Source: Actinomycetota bacterium (GTDB taxonomy: Bacteria > Actinomycetota > Acidimicrobiia > IMCC26256 > PALSA-610). Taken from it: 64,000 nt of DNA. This document shows positions 54,704 to 62,373 of the stretch, piece after piece (positions within the stretch are counted from its first letter, which is position 1; every line of letters starts with the position of its first letter). Under the pieces are notes generated by a model. The model did no database searches and was not told the origin of the DNA. It was given only the letters and a program-made list of their open reading frames with translations. The DNA is taken from positions 62,001 through 126,000 of the forward strand of contig SXHN01000122.1 in NCBI GenBank assembly GCA_005773635.1, in the 5' to 3' direction. Both the position numbers and the translations under genes were made by a program.

Positions 54704-54731
54704 TTGACACTACATCGTGAAGTGATATAGT
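54704..54731 (+). promoter_or_regulatory. PadR gene promoter and operator
   Basis: A perfect -35 TTGACA (54704-54709) and a -10 TATAGT (54726-54731) are 16 bases apart. ACTACATC (54709-54716) and GATATAGT (54724-54731) form a 7-of-8 inverted repeat across the promoter, a likely PadR autoregulatory operator. The -10 ends 6 bases before the GTG, so the mRNA is probably leaderless. Confidence 0.65.
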
Positions 54732-54737
54732 AAGCGA

Positions 54738-55088
54738 GTGGTTCATATCGATCCGATGTCCTTCCTTCCGTTGCCGCAGGCACAGTTCCATGTCCTCGTG
54801 GCGCTCACCGACGGCGATCGTCACGGGTACGCGATCATGCAAGCCGTCGAGGAGTCCTCAAGCGGCGTCGTGCGCATGGGGCCGGCCACGCTCTACGGCA
54901 CGCTCAAGCGGCTTGTCGATCAGGGCTTCGCTGAAGAACTCGCCCGCCAGCCCGACGCGAGCGACGATTCGCGCCGTCGCTACTACCGGCTCACCGGACT
55001 CGGCCAGCGCGTGTGCGTCGCCGAGGCCGACCGTCTGGCCAGCCTGGTGCGGATCGCCCGCGCCAACCTGCGACCAGGTCTGGCCTGA
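54738..55088 (+). CDS. PadR family transcriptional regulator
   Basis: A 116-residue PadR-type repressor starting with GTG. The winged-helix core is FHVLVALTDGDRHGYAIMQAVEESS...MGPATLYGTLKRLVDQGFAEEL, then the SRRRYYRLTGLGQRV wing. PadR proteins respond to phenolics or antibiotics, or govern membrane proteins. A membrane protein gene follows 1 base after the stop and is the likely target. Confidence 0.9.
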   Translation: MVHIDPMSFLPLPQAQFHVLVALTDGDRHGYAIMQAVEESSSGVVRMGPATLYGTLKRLVDQGFAEELARQPDASDDSRRRYYRLTGLGQRVCVAEADRLASLVRIARANLRPGLA

Positions 55089-55089
55089 C

Positions 55090-55677
55090 ATGGCCTCGCC
55101 GCACCGCGTCTATCGGACGCTGATTCACCTCTATCCACCGGAGTTCCGCCGGCAGTACGGCCAGGACCTCGTACGGCACTTCGACGACCTCATCTCCGAT
55201 CGAGGCGTCCGCGCGGCGTGGGCTCGCACCGGCCTCGACCTGACCATCACCGTCCCCCGCTACCAGTTGGAGCGCATCATGACCCAAAAGCAGAGCAACA
55301 CCGCCCTTCACGCCACCGTCGCTCTACTAACCCTCGGCGGGGTCGCCACGCTGACGATGGACAACCGGATCGGTATCGTGCTCCTCGTCGCCGGTCTTGT
55401 GCTTGGCCTGACTCAACGTAGTGCACTCGCCACGTCGTTTCGCGTCCCGGATTCCTCCCTCCGTCGCAAGCGACTTCGCACCGCGGCTGTCCTCGGCGCC
55501 GTCTTCGCTTTGTCCCTTGGCACCTTCGAGCTGACCGTCGGTGACTCGTGGACCATCACCGACACGCTCCTCGCGCTCGTCGGCGTACCGGCAATGATTG
55601 CAGCCCCACTGTTCCTCCTCGCCGGTCTGCTCACCCCGCGACGACCGCGCGACAAGGATCTCGTCCGAGCCGGATGA
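55090..55677 (+). CDS. Membrane protein co-transcribed with padR
   Basis: 195 residues from the ATG at 55090 (MASPHRVYRTLIHLYPPEFRRQYGQDLVRHF). The N-terminal 50 residues resemble the cytoplasmic segment often found downstream of PadR genes (LYPPEFRRQYG), and three to four hydrophobic segments follow (residues 75-105, 125-145, 155-180). It is probably an accessory or permease-associated membrane protein. Function unknown. Confidence 0.7.
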   Translation: MASPHRVYRTLIHLYPPEFRRQYGQDLVRHFDDLISDRGVRAAWARTGLDLTITVPRYQLERIMTQKQSNTALHATVALLTLGGVATLTMDNRIGIVLLVAGLVLGLTQRSALATSFRVPDSSLRRKRLRTAAVLGAVFALSLGTFELTVGDSWTITDTLLALVGVPAMIAAPLFLLAGLLTPRRPRDKDLVRAG

Positions 55678-55762
55678 TCCTCCCGGTTCTCGCCCGGTGC
55701 TCGACCGCCCGGTTCAGAAGCCCGCAACCCGTCGACGAAGGTCGCCACACAAGGAGAACGCC

Positions 55763-56527
55763 ATGCTTACGAACCGGATGCCTGCACGAGCCGCAGCGCT
55801 CGCTGTCGTACTGGTGCTCGCCGCAGCCTGCGGCGACGACGACAACAGCGCGCGTGTCGCCTTCAGTGGTCCTGCCGACCGGGCTGCCATCGCTGGAGGA
55901 GTCGACGCGACGATGACCGCCGAAGGAATCGCAATCGAGGAGGCAGGTGAGGTTCGTGACGGCGCCGGCCACTTCCACATCGTCACCGACGCCGAGTGCG
56001 TCCGGCCGGGTGCAGTGATCGCTCGCGATGCCGATCACCTCCACTTCGGCGGCGGGCAGTCCGAGGGCACCATCTACCTCACTCCCGGCACCCACAAGCT
56101 GTGCTTGCAGGTCGGCGACGGTGCCCACGTGGCCCTCGACGCCACCGACACCGACACCATCACCGTAAATGTCGGGATCAACGACCGCGACGACTGGTGC
56201 GCCGTCGTCGGCGAGGTCGACGAACTAATCACCGCCACCGATAACAGCAGCGAAAAAGAGTTCGCGGTCAAGCAGGTCGGCTACGAGAACACCGGGCGCC
56301 TCCTCGCACAACTCAAGGGTGGGATCGACCAGGTCGACGCCTCAGCACGCCAGGCGGTCACGGCGAACCTCGACCGGGCCACCAGTATCACTGAAGCCTG
56401 GGTCACCGCCACCGACGCGCAGGATGTCGAACGACGGCTCGAGCCGATCTTCGCAGCCAGCGAAGGTGAAAGCGGAGCCGCTGCTCCGTGGATCCTCAAG
56501 AACTGCGGAGTCGAAATCGATAGTTGA
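55763..56527 (+). CDS. Lipoprotein with DUF4399-like domain
   Basis: A 254-residue protein with an AAGGAG ribosome site 6 bases before the ATG at 55763. The signal peptide ends in a lipobox (VLVLAAAC). The domain VAFSGPADRAAIAGGVDATMTAEG ... GAGHFHIVTDAE ... LTPGTHKLCLQVGDGAHVAL fits DUF4399 (about residues 30-135), followed by a helical C-terminal region with a final Cys. It is probably exposed on the outer face of the membrane; function unknown. Confidence 0.75.
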   Translation: MLTNRMPARAAALAVVLVLAAACGDDDNSARVAFSGPADRAAIAGGVDATMTAEGIAIEEAGEVRDGAGHFHIVTDAECVRPGAVIARDADHLHFGGGQSEGTIYLTPGTHKLCLQVGDGAHVALDATDTDTITVNVGINDRDDWCAVVGEVDELITATDNSSEKEFAVKQVGYENTGRLLAQLKGGIDQVDASARQAVTANLDRATSITEAWVTATDAQDVERRLEPIFAASEGESGAAAPWILKNCGVEIDS

Positions 56528-56611
56528 CCACCAGGCGGATGACGAGGAGCGCTGACAATCAGATCGACGCCGACTGACCCGTCTGCGAGTCGCGCACGAG
56601 CGAGTCGCGTC

Positions 56612-57589
56612 GTGTTCAGCGCGCTCGTGATGACGGCGGCGATGCGCGGCGCGGCCCGCGCCGCGTGGCGGCGAGCGCGTCGTGGTCCGACGCTGCCGTC
56701 GTGGCCGTGGAGCGAGGAACTGTTCGTCGGGGCGTTTCGTGGCGCGCTGTACGCGGGCGTCCGCGAGCTCGAACTGATGTCTCCGCGGCCCAAACGCCGC
56801 CACGCCACCAAGACGGTCCGACGCGGTTCGCTGGTCGTCGAAGATGTCCTGCTCGACGGCGTTGCCGCGACGCGATTCACGCCGCAAGGCCAGCTGGCCG
56901 GCACGATTCTGTACCTCCACGGCGGGGGCTTCATCACTGGCAGCGTCGCGACCGAGCGGCGACCGGCCTCGGACCAGGCTCTGAGCACCCGATGCGAGAC
57001 GTACAGCATCGAGTACCGGCTCGCGCCGAGACATCCGTTCCCGGCCGCGCTCGACGACTCGACGGACGCGTACCGCGCGCTGCTCGCGGAGGGGGCCGAC
57101 CCGAACACGACGATCTTCTTCGGCGGTTCGGCCGGGGCGTGTCTCGCGCTCGCGACATTGCTCCGAGCGCGAGACATGGGGCTGCCGATGCCCGCCGGTG
57201 CGGTGTTGCTGTGGCCCTACGTCGATTTCACGTTCTCGGGCGCGAGCATCAAAGCGAACGCCGAGATCGACATGCTCCCGTTACGCGATCTGGCATCGGT
57301 GTTGGGGAGCGCGTACGTGGGCGATGCCGACCCGACCGATCCGCTCTTGTCACCCATCTTCGCCGATCTCACTGGGCTGCCGCCGCTGCTGATCATCGCA
57401 GGCGGCGCCGAGTCGCTGCTCTCATGCGCAGAGCGACTTGCCGACAACGCCCGATCTGTTGGCGTCGAGACGCAATTCACCGTCTACCCGGAACAGATCC
57501 ACGGCTGGATGATCCTCCCGAAGCTCCCCGCGACGATCGCTGCCACGAATGAGATACAGGCCTGGATGACCCGTCGAGTCGGCCAGTAG
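56612..57589 (+). CDS. Alpha/beta hydrolase, HSL-type esterase
   Basis: A 325-residue esterase/lipase of the hormone-sensitive-lipase family. The oxyanion motif is LHGGGFITG near residue 106, the nucleophile elbow is FGGSAGACLAL, an Asp is expected near LIIAGGAESLL, and the catalytic His is in YPEQIHGWMIL. There is no signal peptide, so it is cytoplasmic. GTG start at 56612; the ester substrate is unknown. Confidence 0.88.
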   Translation: MFSALVMTAAMRGAARAAWRRARRGPTLPSWPWSEELFVGAFRGALYAGVRELELMSPRPKRRHATKTVRRGSLVVEDVLLDGVAATRFTPQGQLAGTILYLHGGGFITGSVATERRPASDQALSTRCETYSIEYRLAPRHPFPAALDDSTDAYRALLAEGADPNTTIFFGGSAGACLALATLLRARDMGLPMPAGAVLLWPYVDFTFSGASIKANAEIDMLPLRDLASVLGSAYVGDADPTDPLLSPIFADLTGLPPLLIIAGGAESLLSCAERLADNARSVGVETQFTVYPEQIHGWMILPKLPATIAATNEIQAWMTRRVGQ

Positions 57590-57611
57590 CCCGGCGTTCC
57601 GATCAGTTAGA

Positions 57612-58103
57612 ATGCAATTCGTGGTACTGCGAACGACGACGATCGAACGGACGACGGCGATCGCGAGTCCGCCGGAGATGGTGTTCGCGGTGGTGAACTC
57701 ACCGGAGACGGCGGCGAAGATCGATCCTGCGGTGCGCATGTGGTCTCCGGACCGACGGCCGATCGGCGTGGGCACGCGGTTTTCGATTCGTGGTCGGCTG
57801 GGAAGACTGCCGATTCGCGGTACGAGTGAGGTGGTCGTCTGGGATCCGTCGACTCGTTCCGAGTTCCGCAGCGTCGCTCCGAGTTACCCGTTCCGAGTGT
57901 CGGCACAGCATCGCTTCGACGCCCGGCCAGACGGTGGCACGGATTACACGTGGACCGTCTCCTTTCACGAAGTCAGTGTCATCGCTCGCCCATTCGTGGT
58001 CGTCGCCGCTCGGCGTTTTCGGCGAGCGCTTGATGCTCAGGCCGTAGCGCTCGTCGCGTATCTGCGCGGCGTTCAGCCGGGTGCCCCACCCCCTGAGCTT
58101 TGA
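57612..58103 (+). CDS. SRPBCC family polyketide cyclase-like protein
   Basis: A 163-residue START/Bet v1-type protein. It begins with RTTTIERTTAIASPPEMVFAVVNSPE and continues with a long curved sheet (SIRGRLGRLPIRGTSEVVVWDP..TYTWTVSFHEV) and a C-terminal helix. Such proteins bind hydrophobic ligands; no specific ligand can be inferred. Confidence 0.8.
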   Translation: MQFVVLRTTTIERTTAIASPPEMVFAVVNSPETAAKIDPAVRMWSPDRRPIGVGTRFSIRGRLGRLPIRGTSEVVVWDPSTRSEFRSVAPSYPFRVSAQHRFDARPDGGTDYTWTVSFHEVSVIARPFVVVAARRFRRALDAQAVALVAYLRGVQPGAPPPEL

Positions 58104-58161
58104 ATTGGGAAACGCGCGACGCCGCAAACCGTCGTGAACAGCGGATCACCATCGGCAGCAA

Positions 58162-58235
58162 GACACCAGCGGCGGGGCAACTCGAACCCGTGTCTGACCT
58201 CGGAGAAGGTTGTCGAAACGACAACGGGAGTGCGA
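58162..58235 (+). repeat. 74-nt repeat, copy 2, at the 3' end of tRNA-Leu
   Basis: Gapless partner of the repeat at 54027-54100, 4135 bases away, with the identical palindrome GTTGTCGAAACGACAAC (58209-58225). Its last bases run into the 3' end of the minus-strand tRNA-Leu gene. Confidence 0.7.
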
Positions 58236-58314
58236 GCGGGGGGACTTGAACCCCCACGTCCTTTCGGACACTGGGACCTAAACCCAGCGCGTCTGCCAAT
58301 TCCGCCACGCTCGC
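58231..58314 (-). tRNA. tRNA-Leu (UAG)
   Basis: The minus strand folds as a class II tRNA: acceptor GCGAGCG/CGCTCGC, discriminator A, no encoded CCA (CTC follows), D-arm GGCGGAATTGGCAGAC, anticodon loop TTTAGGT in a CTGGG/CCCAG stem giving UAG, long variable arm TGTCCGAAAGGACGT and T-arm GGGGGTTCAAGTCCCCC. Confidence 0.95.
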
Positions 58315-58373
58315 TTCGGGGCAGTCTCGCGCGCGGTGGTCGCGCGGCCGGGTGACATTCGTGCGGCCGGACC

Positions 58374-58832
58374 TCAGCTGGCAGGCGCAATCCAGCGATG
58401 GTGTACGGGCGTAGTCGGGGTCGTCCACGTCGTCCAGAGCGCCCGGACGAGCGCGAACTCGTAGAGGACATGGTGCTCGTCGATGTCGGAGTAGGGCATG
58501 ACGTCGCCAACGCGGTCGCGGTCGTCGAGGTGGTCGCGCCGCGACGCGGTGCCGGCGATGGTGAACGACTCGTCGCGGTCGCCGAGTCGGCTGTGGATGG
58601 CGTGCTGGCCCGTCCGCTCGAGATCTCGCTGCTTCGGCGACTCGACGACGAACGCCCAGAGGCGACCGTCGCACACCGCAGGAATGAAGGGGTGGATGCG
58701 CGGCGTCGAGTCGTTTCCGACGGTTGCCAGGAAGGCGACGCCGGGGATGCCGGGCGCGTCTTCGAGCAGTCGGTGTCCCGCCGCAGCGATCTCGGGTGCC
58801 GATCGTTCGAACTCCGTCCAGGTCGCAGCCAT
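58374..58832 (-). CDS. Pyridoxamine 5'-phosphate oxidase-fold protein
   Basis: 152 residues from the ATG at 58832 (MAATWTEFERSAPEIAAAG). The split-barrel flavin-binding fold is indicated by GVAFLATVGNDSTPRIHPFIPAVCDGRLWAFV (residues 28-60) and KQRDLERTGQHAIHS. Actinobacterial members of this kind bind F420, FMN or heme; the cofactor cannot be told here. Confidence 0.78.
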   Translation of the reverse strand: MAATWTEFERSAPEIAAAGHRLLEDAPGIPGVAFLATVGNDSTPRIHPFIPAVCDGRLWAFVVESPKQRDLERTGQHAIHSRLGDRDESFTIAGTASRRDHLDDRDRVGDVMPYSDIDEHHVLYEFALVRALWTTWTTPTTPVHHRWIAPAS

Positions 58833-58935
58833 CCCAGCAGCATGCCCGCGGCGTGGGCCACCGACACCGTCACCACCTTGCGTAGTAGCACGCACACTTT
58901 GAGTGATCGTCGCAGTCGTCCGGCAGGATGGTCAC

Positions 58936-60141
58936 ATGTCGGGAGGCATTTCTCTGAGCGAACTTCGGACGGTGAGCGAATCACTGCAATCGTTCGTGCA
59001 CGAGTTCGACGCGCACGTGTGCGACGGTGCGCTGGCGAAGCGGTTCGTGGAGGAGTTCGCTCGGCTTCGTCGCTTGGCCGACGCGGGCGCAACCTTGGCG
59101 CTGGCGCGCGTCGACGACACCGCCGCCTGGGCACATGGTGGCGACGGGGCGCGCACGACGGCCGAGTGGTTCGCTCGCAAGGCAGGGCTCCCGCTCGGCG
59201 AGGCGATCCGCGTTTCCGACACTGCGCAGAAGGTCGCGGAGCTTCCCTGCACCGAGGCCGCGTTGCGCGCCGGGTCGATCTCGACCGCGCAGGCGCATCA
59301 AATCGCCGACGCAGCAAGCGAGGATCCCGCGGCCGAGACGGAGCTGCTTGCTCTTGCGCCGACCGCATCGTTTCGTCAGCTGCGCGACCGGGCGAGACAA
59401 CGCAAAGCCGCCGCACAGGATGAAACCGCCCGCGTGGCGCGCCAACGTGCGCTGCGTGGCGCCCGTCGTTGGACCGACGACGACGGGATGCGCAACTACG
59501 CCGTCACGTTGACACCCGAACAAGCCGCGAGAATCGAACCGACATGGGATCGCTTCGCGAATCTCGAGTTTGCGAACGCGCGGCGCGACGGTCGACGTGA
59601 GTCAGCCGAGGCATACGCCGCGGATGCGCTCGTTGCGATGATCGAAGCCGCGCGCGACGGTCGCGTCGGCGGTACGGGAGCGACCGGCTCATTGCACGGC
59701 CTGGTGCTCGTCGACGCGACGGCGCTGCGACGCGGACAAACCGCCGTCGGCGAGACGTGCGAAGTCGCCGGGATCGGCCCCATCGACGTGACGGCGGCGA
59801 AACAACTGCTCGGCGACGCGGTCGTCGACATTCTCGTTCGAGACGGCGTCGATGTCCGGACAGTTGCGCACGCTGGTCGCTCCGCAAACCGCCGACAGAA
59901 GGCCGCGCTGTTGGCGGAGTGGGAATGCGAAGTCCGTGGCTGCGGCGTGCAGCGCGGCCTCGAAGTCGATCACATCGAGACATGGGCCGAAACGAACCGC
60001 ACTGCGATCGAGCACCTCGGCCCCAAGTGCAAGTGGCATCACCACCTGAAGACCAACAAGGGCTGGCACGACGGCGCCCGCGGCGACGACGGCAAGCGCG
60101 ACCTCCTTCCCCCGACTGGTGGCGCCGGACCAGGGCCGTGA
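58936..60141 (+). CDS. DUF222 / HNH endonuclease signature protein
   Basis: A 401-residue protein from the ATG at 58936 (MSGGISLSELRTVSES). The N-terminal DUF222-like helical region (residues 5-230) carries TAAEWFARKAGLPLGEA and LRAGSISTAQAHQIADAA; the C-terminal HNH nuclease motif is CEVRGCGVQRGLEVDHIETWAETN...LGPKCKWHHHLKTNKGW near residue 340. These multicopy actinobacterial proteins (13E12-like) are often mobile-element-associated, but their role is not established. Confidence 0.85.
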   Translation: MSGGISLSELRTVSESLQSFVHEFDAHVCDGALAKRFVEEFARLRRLADAGATLALARVDDTAAWAHGGDGARTTAEWFARKAGLPLGEAIRVSDTAQKVAELPCTEAALRAGSISTAQAHQIADAASEDPAAETELLALAPTASFRQLRDRARQRKAAAQDETARVARQRALRGARRWTDDDGMRNYAVTLTPEQAARIEPTWDRFANLEFANARRDGRRESAEAYAADALVAMIEAARDGRVGGTGATGSLHGLVLVDATALRRGQTAVGETCEVAGIGPIDVTAAKQLLGDAVVDILVRDGVDVRTVAHAGRSANRRQKAALLAEWECEVRGCGVQRGLEVDHIETWAETNRTAIEHLGPKCKWHHHLKTNKGWHDGARGDDGKRDLLPPTGGAGPGP

Positions 60142-60219
60142 GCATGGCTCGACGCAGCTCGCTCGACGAGATCGTTGATGAGCCGCTTCGTCGAAGGGTT
60201 CGCGGCGCGGTCGGGCTTC

Positions 60220-60765
60220 CTACTTGGAGGCCGTCGCGACCAGCTCGACCATGAGTTGTGGGTAGGCGAGTCGAGCAACTCCGATGAGTGATCCGGGCGG
60301 GTGGACGCCGGCGGCGCCGAGCCGTTCGGCGATGAGTCCATAGTTTTCGAACAGGGCGTCGACGTTCGTCGTGTAGATGTCGAGCTTCACGACGTCGCGC
60401 AAGCTCATGTCGGCTTCGGCGAGGACTGCTTCGATGTTGTCGAGCGACAGCGTGATCTGCGCCGCGAGATCGCCTTCGTGCATCGGCTCGCCGTCGGCGC
60501 TCATCGCGCTCTGGCCGGCGAGATGCAGGGTCGTGGTGGCGTTGCGGACGAGTTCGCCCTGATTGAAACCGAGATCCACCGACCACTGCCACGGGTTGAT
60601 CGATGTTCGTTCGTACCCGGCAGAGCGATGAGTCGTCGTCGATGGTTGAGCGCTCGAGGATGCCTCGGTGGCCTCGGCGGAGTCGTCATCCGACCCGCAC
60701 GCGGAACCGACGAGGGCCAATGCGAACGCGAGCGCCCCCAAGCGTCGTGCGATGCCCTGTCGCAT
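60220..60765 (-). CDS. RidA-family lipoprotein
   Basis: 181 residues from the ATG at 60765. A lipoprotein signal (RRLGALAFALALVGSAC) and a Ser/Thr-rich linker precede a RidA/YjgF domain: NPWQWSVDLGFNQGELV, LHLAGQSAM, the conserved QITLSLDNIEAVLAEADMSLRDVVKLDIY and the end GVARLAYPQLMVELVATA with the family Arg. RidA proteins normally deaminate reactive enamines in the cytoplasm; an exported, lipid-anchored version is unusual. It lies just downstream of the cupin gene. Confidence 0.8.
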   Translation of the reverse strand: MRQGIARRLGALAFALALVGSACGSDDDSAEATEASSSAQPSTTTHRSAGYERTSINPWQWSVDLGFNQGELVRNATTTLHLAGQSAMSADGEPMHEGDLAAQITLSLDNIEAVLAEADMSLRDVVKLDIYTTNVDALFENYGLIAERLGAAGVHPPGSLIGVARLAYPQLMVELVATASK

Positions 60766-60766
60766 G

Positions 60767-61249
60767 TCACGCCTCCGTCGGGTTGATGCCGTCGGTGACC
60801 GCCATCGGCGGTCCGAGGATTTCGGCACCGTGCTGCGCGGCGGCCGCGGCCATCGCGGCGAAGTCCGGTGGGCCGTCGCCGGCGAACGCCGCCGCGAGGT
60901 CGGCGTAGAGGACATGGAACCCGCCCGGCCAGTTGACGCCGATCAGCCGGGACGGCGTGTCGCCGATCGCCATGAACGTGTGCGGGATGTCGGGCGGCGT
61001 GAAGAACAGGTCGCCGGGTCCGACCTCGATGGTCTCGTCCCCGATGCGCACGCGCAGCGCGCCTTCGATGACGACCTCCCAGGTCGCCCAGGGGTGGCGG
61101 TGCAGGGGAGGCCCGTCGCCCGGCGACAAGGTCTCGTCGGTGACGTCGGGCATCTCCGGCCCGCCCGGGCACAAGAAACGCATGGTGTCGGTGGGTGTGG
61201 TCGTGAACTGCACGGCGTCCGCACTGCGCACGACGAAGGCTTGGTCCAT
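60767..61249 (-). CDS. Cupin domain protein
   Basis: 160 residues from the ATG at 61249 (MDQAFVVRSADAVQF). The cupin motifs are PPLHRHPWATWEVVIEG (with HxH and Glu) near residue 50 and PGDLFFTPPDIPHTFMAIGD near residue 80, a single metal-binding barrel. It may be an enzyme or a ligand sensor; there is no HTH. It precedes the RidA-like lipoprotein gene by one base and is divergent from the TetR gene. Confidence 0.85.
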   Translation of the reverse strand: MDQAFVVRSADAVQFTTTPTDTMRFLCPGGPEMPDVTDETLSPGDGPPLHRHPWATWEVVIEGALRVRIGDETIEVGPGDLFFTPPDIPHTFMAIGDTPSRLIGVNWPGGFHVLYADLAAAFAGDGPPDFAAMAAAAAQHGAEILGPPMAVTDGINPTEA

Positions 61250-61273
61250 GTCGGATCCCCCGTTCTCGTAGGT

Positions 61274-61324
61274 GTACGGAACCGTACAGTATTGCGACGG
61301 CGATGTCAACTGTACGGTACAGTT
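61274..61324. promoter_or_regulatory. Paired TetR operators
   Basis: Two palindromes lie between the divergent cupin and TetR genes: GTACGGAACCGTAC (61274-61287) and AACTGTACGGTACAGTT (61308-61324). They share the half-site GTAC with flanking G/C and are spaced about two to three helical turns apart. Confidence 0.7.
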
Positions 61325-61329
61325 TCGGC

Positions 61330-61917
61330 GTGGATCGACGTACGAACTACCTCGAGACTGCGCTCCGGCTCTTCTTGGAGCACGGCTTCAACGGTGTGAG
61401 CATGGACCAACTCGTCGCCGAAGCGGGCGGCTCCAAGGCCACGCTGTACCGCTACTTCGCCTCGAAAGAAGCGCTGTTCGACGCGATCATCGACGACATC
61501 GCGACCCAGGCGACGCCGAGCGGCACCGAAGACGACTGGAACCGCGTCGATCTCGAGGAAGGGCTGCGGTTACTCGGCCGGGCGACCGCGGCCGGCGCGC
61601 TCGACGAGCGCACGACCGTCATCTTTCGACTCGCAGTGGGCGAACACAGCCGGTTCCCCAACCTCGCCCGCACGCTGTTCGAGCAGGGGCCGGGGCGGAC
61701 CTACGAACGACTCAAGCGATTCCTCGCAGCGAAGCAGACCGAGGGCGTGGTCGCGATCGACGACCTGCAGATCGCGGCCGAGCAGTTCCTCGGCGGCATT
61801 GTCGGTCACCAACAACTGCGCGCGGCGCTCGGCGTCGGGGCGCCAACCGCGGCAGACATCGATGCGCGCATCGACGCGGCGGTGCGTTCGTTCATGGCGA
61901 CCTACTCGACCGGGTGA
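61330..61917 (+). CDS. TetR/AcrR family regulator
   Basis: A 195-residue repressor from the GTG at 61330, chosen because the ATG at 61303 would place the operator inside the coding sequence. The TetR HTH is YLETALRLFLEHGFNGVSMDQLVAEAGGSKATLYRYFASKEALF (residues 7-50), followed by the helical ligand domain. It is divergent from the cupin-ridA-like pair and probably controls it. Confidence 0.9.
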   Translation: MDRRTNYLETALRLFLEHGFNGVSMDQLVAEAGGSKATLYRYFASKEALFDAIIDDIATQATPSGTEDDWNRVDLEEGLRLLGRATAAGALDERTTVIFRLAVGEHSRFPNLARTLFEQGPGRTYERLKRFLAAKQTEGVVAIDDLQIAAEQFLGGIVGHQQLRAALGVGAPTAADIDARIDAAVRSFMATYSTG

Positions 61918-61928
61918 CGACGACGCCA

Positions 61929-62052
61929 CATGCGGGCAACCTGCCTACGACTCCGTGGAGCGTGTGTGGCGACGGACGGGGCCCGGCGTGGGCGAACTCC
62001 TTGTTCGAAGACAACTCCGAGTTCGGGTTGGGCAGCCGCCTCGCCGCCCCGA
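61929..62052 (+). pseudogene. Remnant of a pyruvate:ferredoxin oxidoreductase gene
   Basis: In one frame the translation contains LPTTPWSVCGDGRGPAWANS and LFEDNSEFGLGSRLA, which match a conserved segment of NifJ-type pyruvate:ferredoxin (flavodoxin) oxidoreductases. Nothing before or after this short stretch continues the protein, so it is a fragment. Confidence 0.6.
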
Positions 62053-62072
62053 GCTCGGAGGGCCGACGCCAT

Positions 62073-62272
62073 CGATCGCGAGTGGCGCAGGTCGAGACGG
62101 CGAAAGCCCGGTTGACATCCCGGTGATCGCGAGCCTCAATGAGGTCACAGCGGGAGCGTGGACCAGCTCTGCGTCCGCGCTTGCCGACGCCGACGCCCCT
62201 GAACTCAACCTCTACGTCGTCGCGGCCGACGCCCACAATCTGCGGCGATGGAACGCCGATGCGTCGACGTGA
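62073..62272 (+). pseudogene. Remnant of a dihydroorotate-dehydrogenase-like gene
   Basis: The segments AQVETAKAR (one frame) and DIPVIASLNEVTAGAW then LADADAPELNLYVVAADAHN (the next frame) resemble dihydroorotate-dehydrogenase-like TIM barrels (DIPVIASLNG..., ALELNLY). A frameshift lies near 62113-62122, and the match ends at about 62235, so it is a decayed fragment. The rest of 61918-62373 holds no other feature. Confidence 0.55.
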
Positions 62273-62373
62273 TGCGCATGGTGCGAGACGCCGCCTCGAT
62301 TCCCTACTCCGTCGGGCCAGCGACCCGCTCTGGTGCTGAACGGCGGGCGCGTGGTTCCGATTACCCTGCGCCA

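Noticed and set aside
58073-59423. Long ORFs on both strands (447 and 341 aa)
   Set aside because: They cross tRNA-Leu and the PNPOx and DUF222 genes and have shadow composition typical of high-GC DNA.
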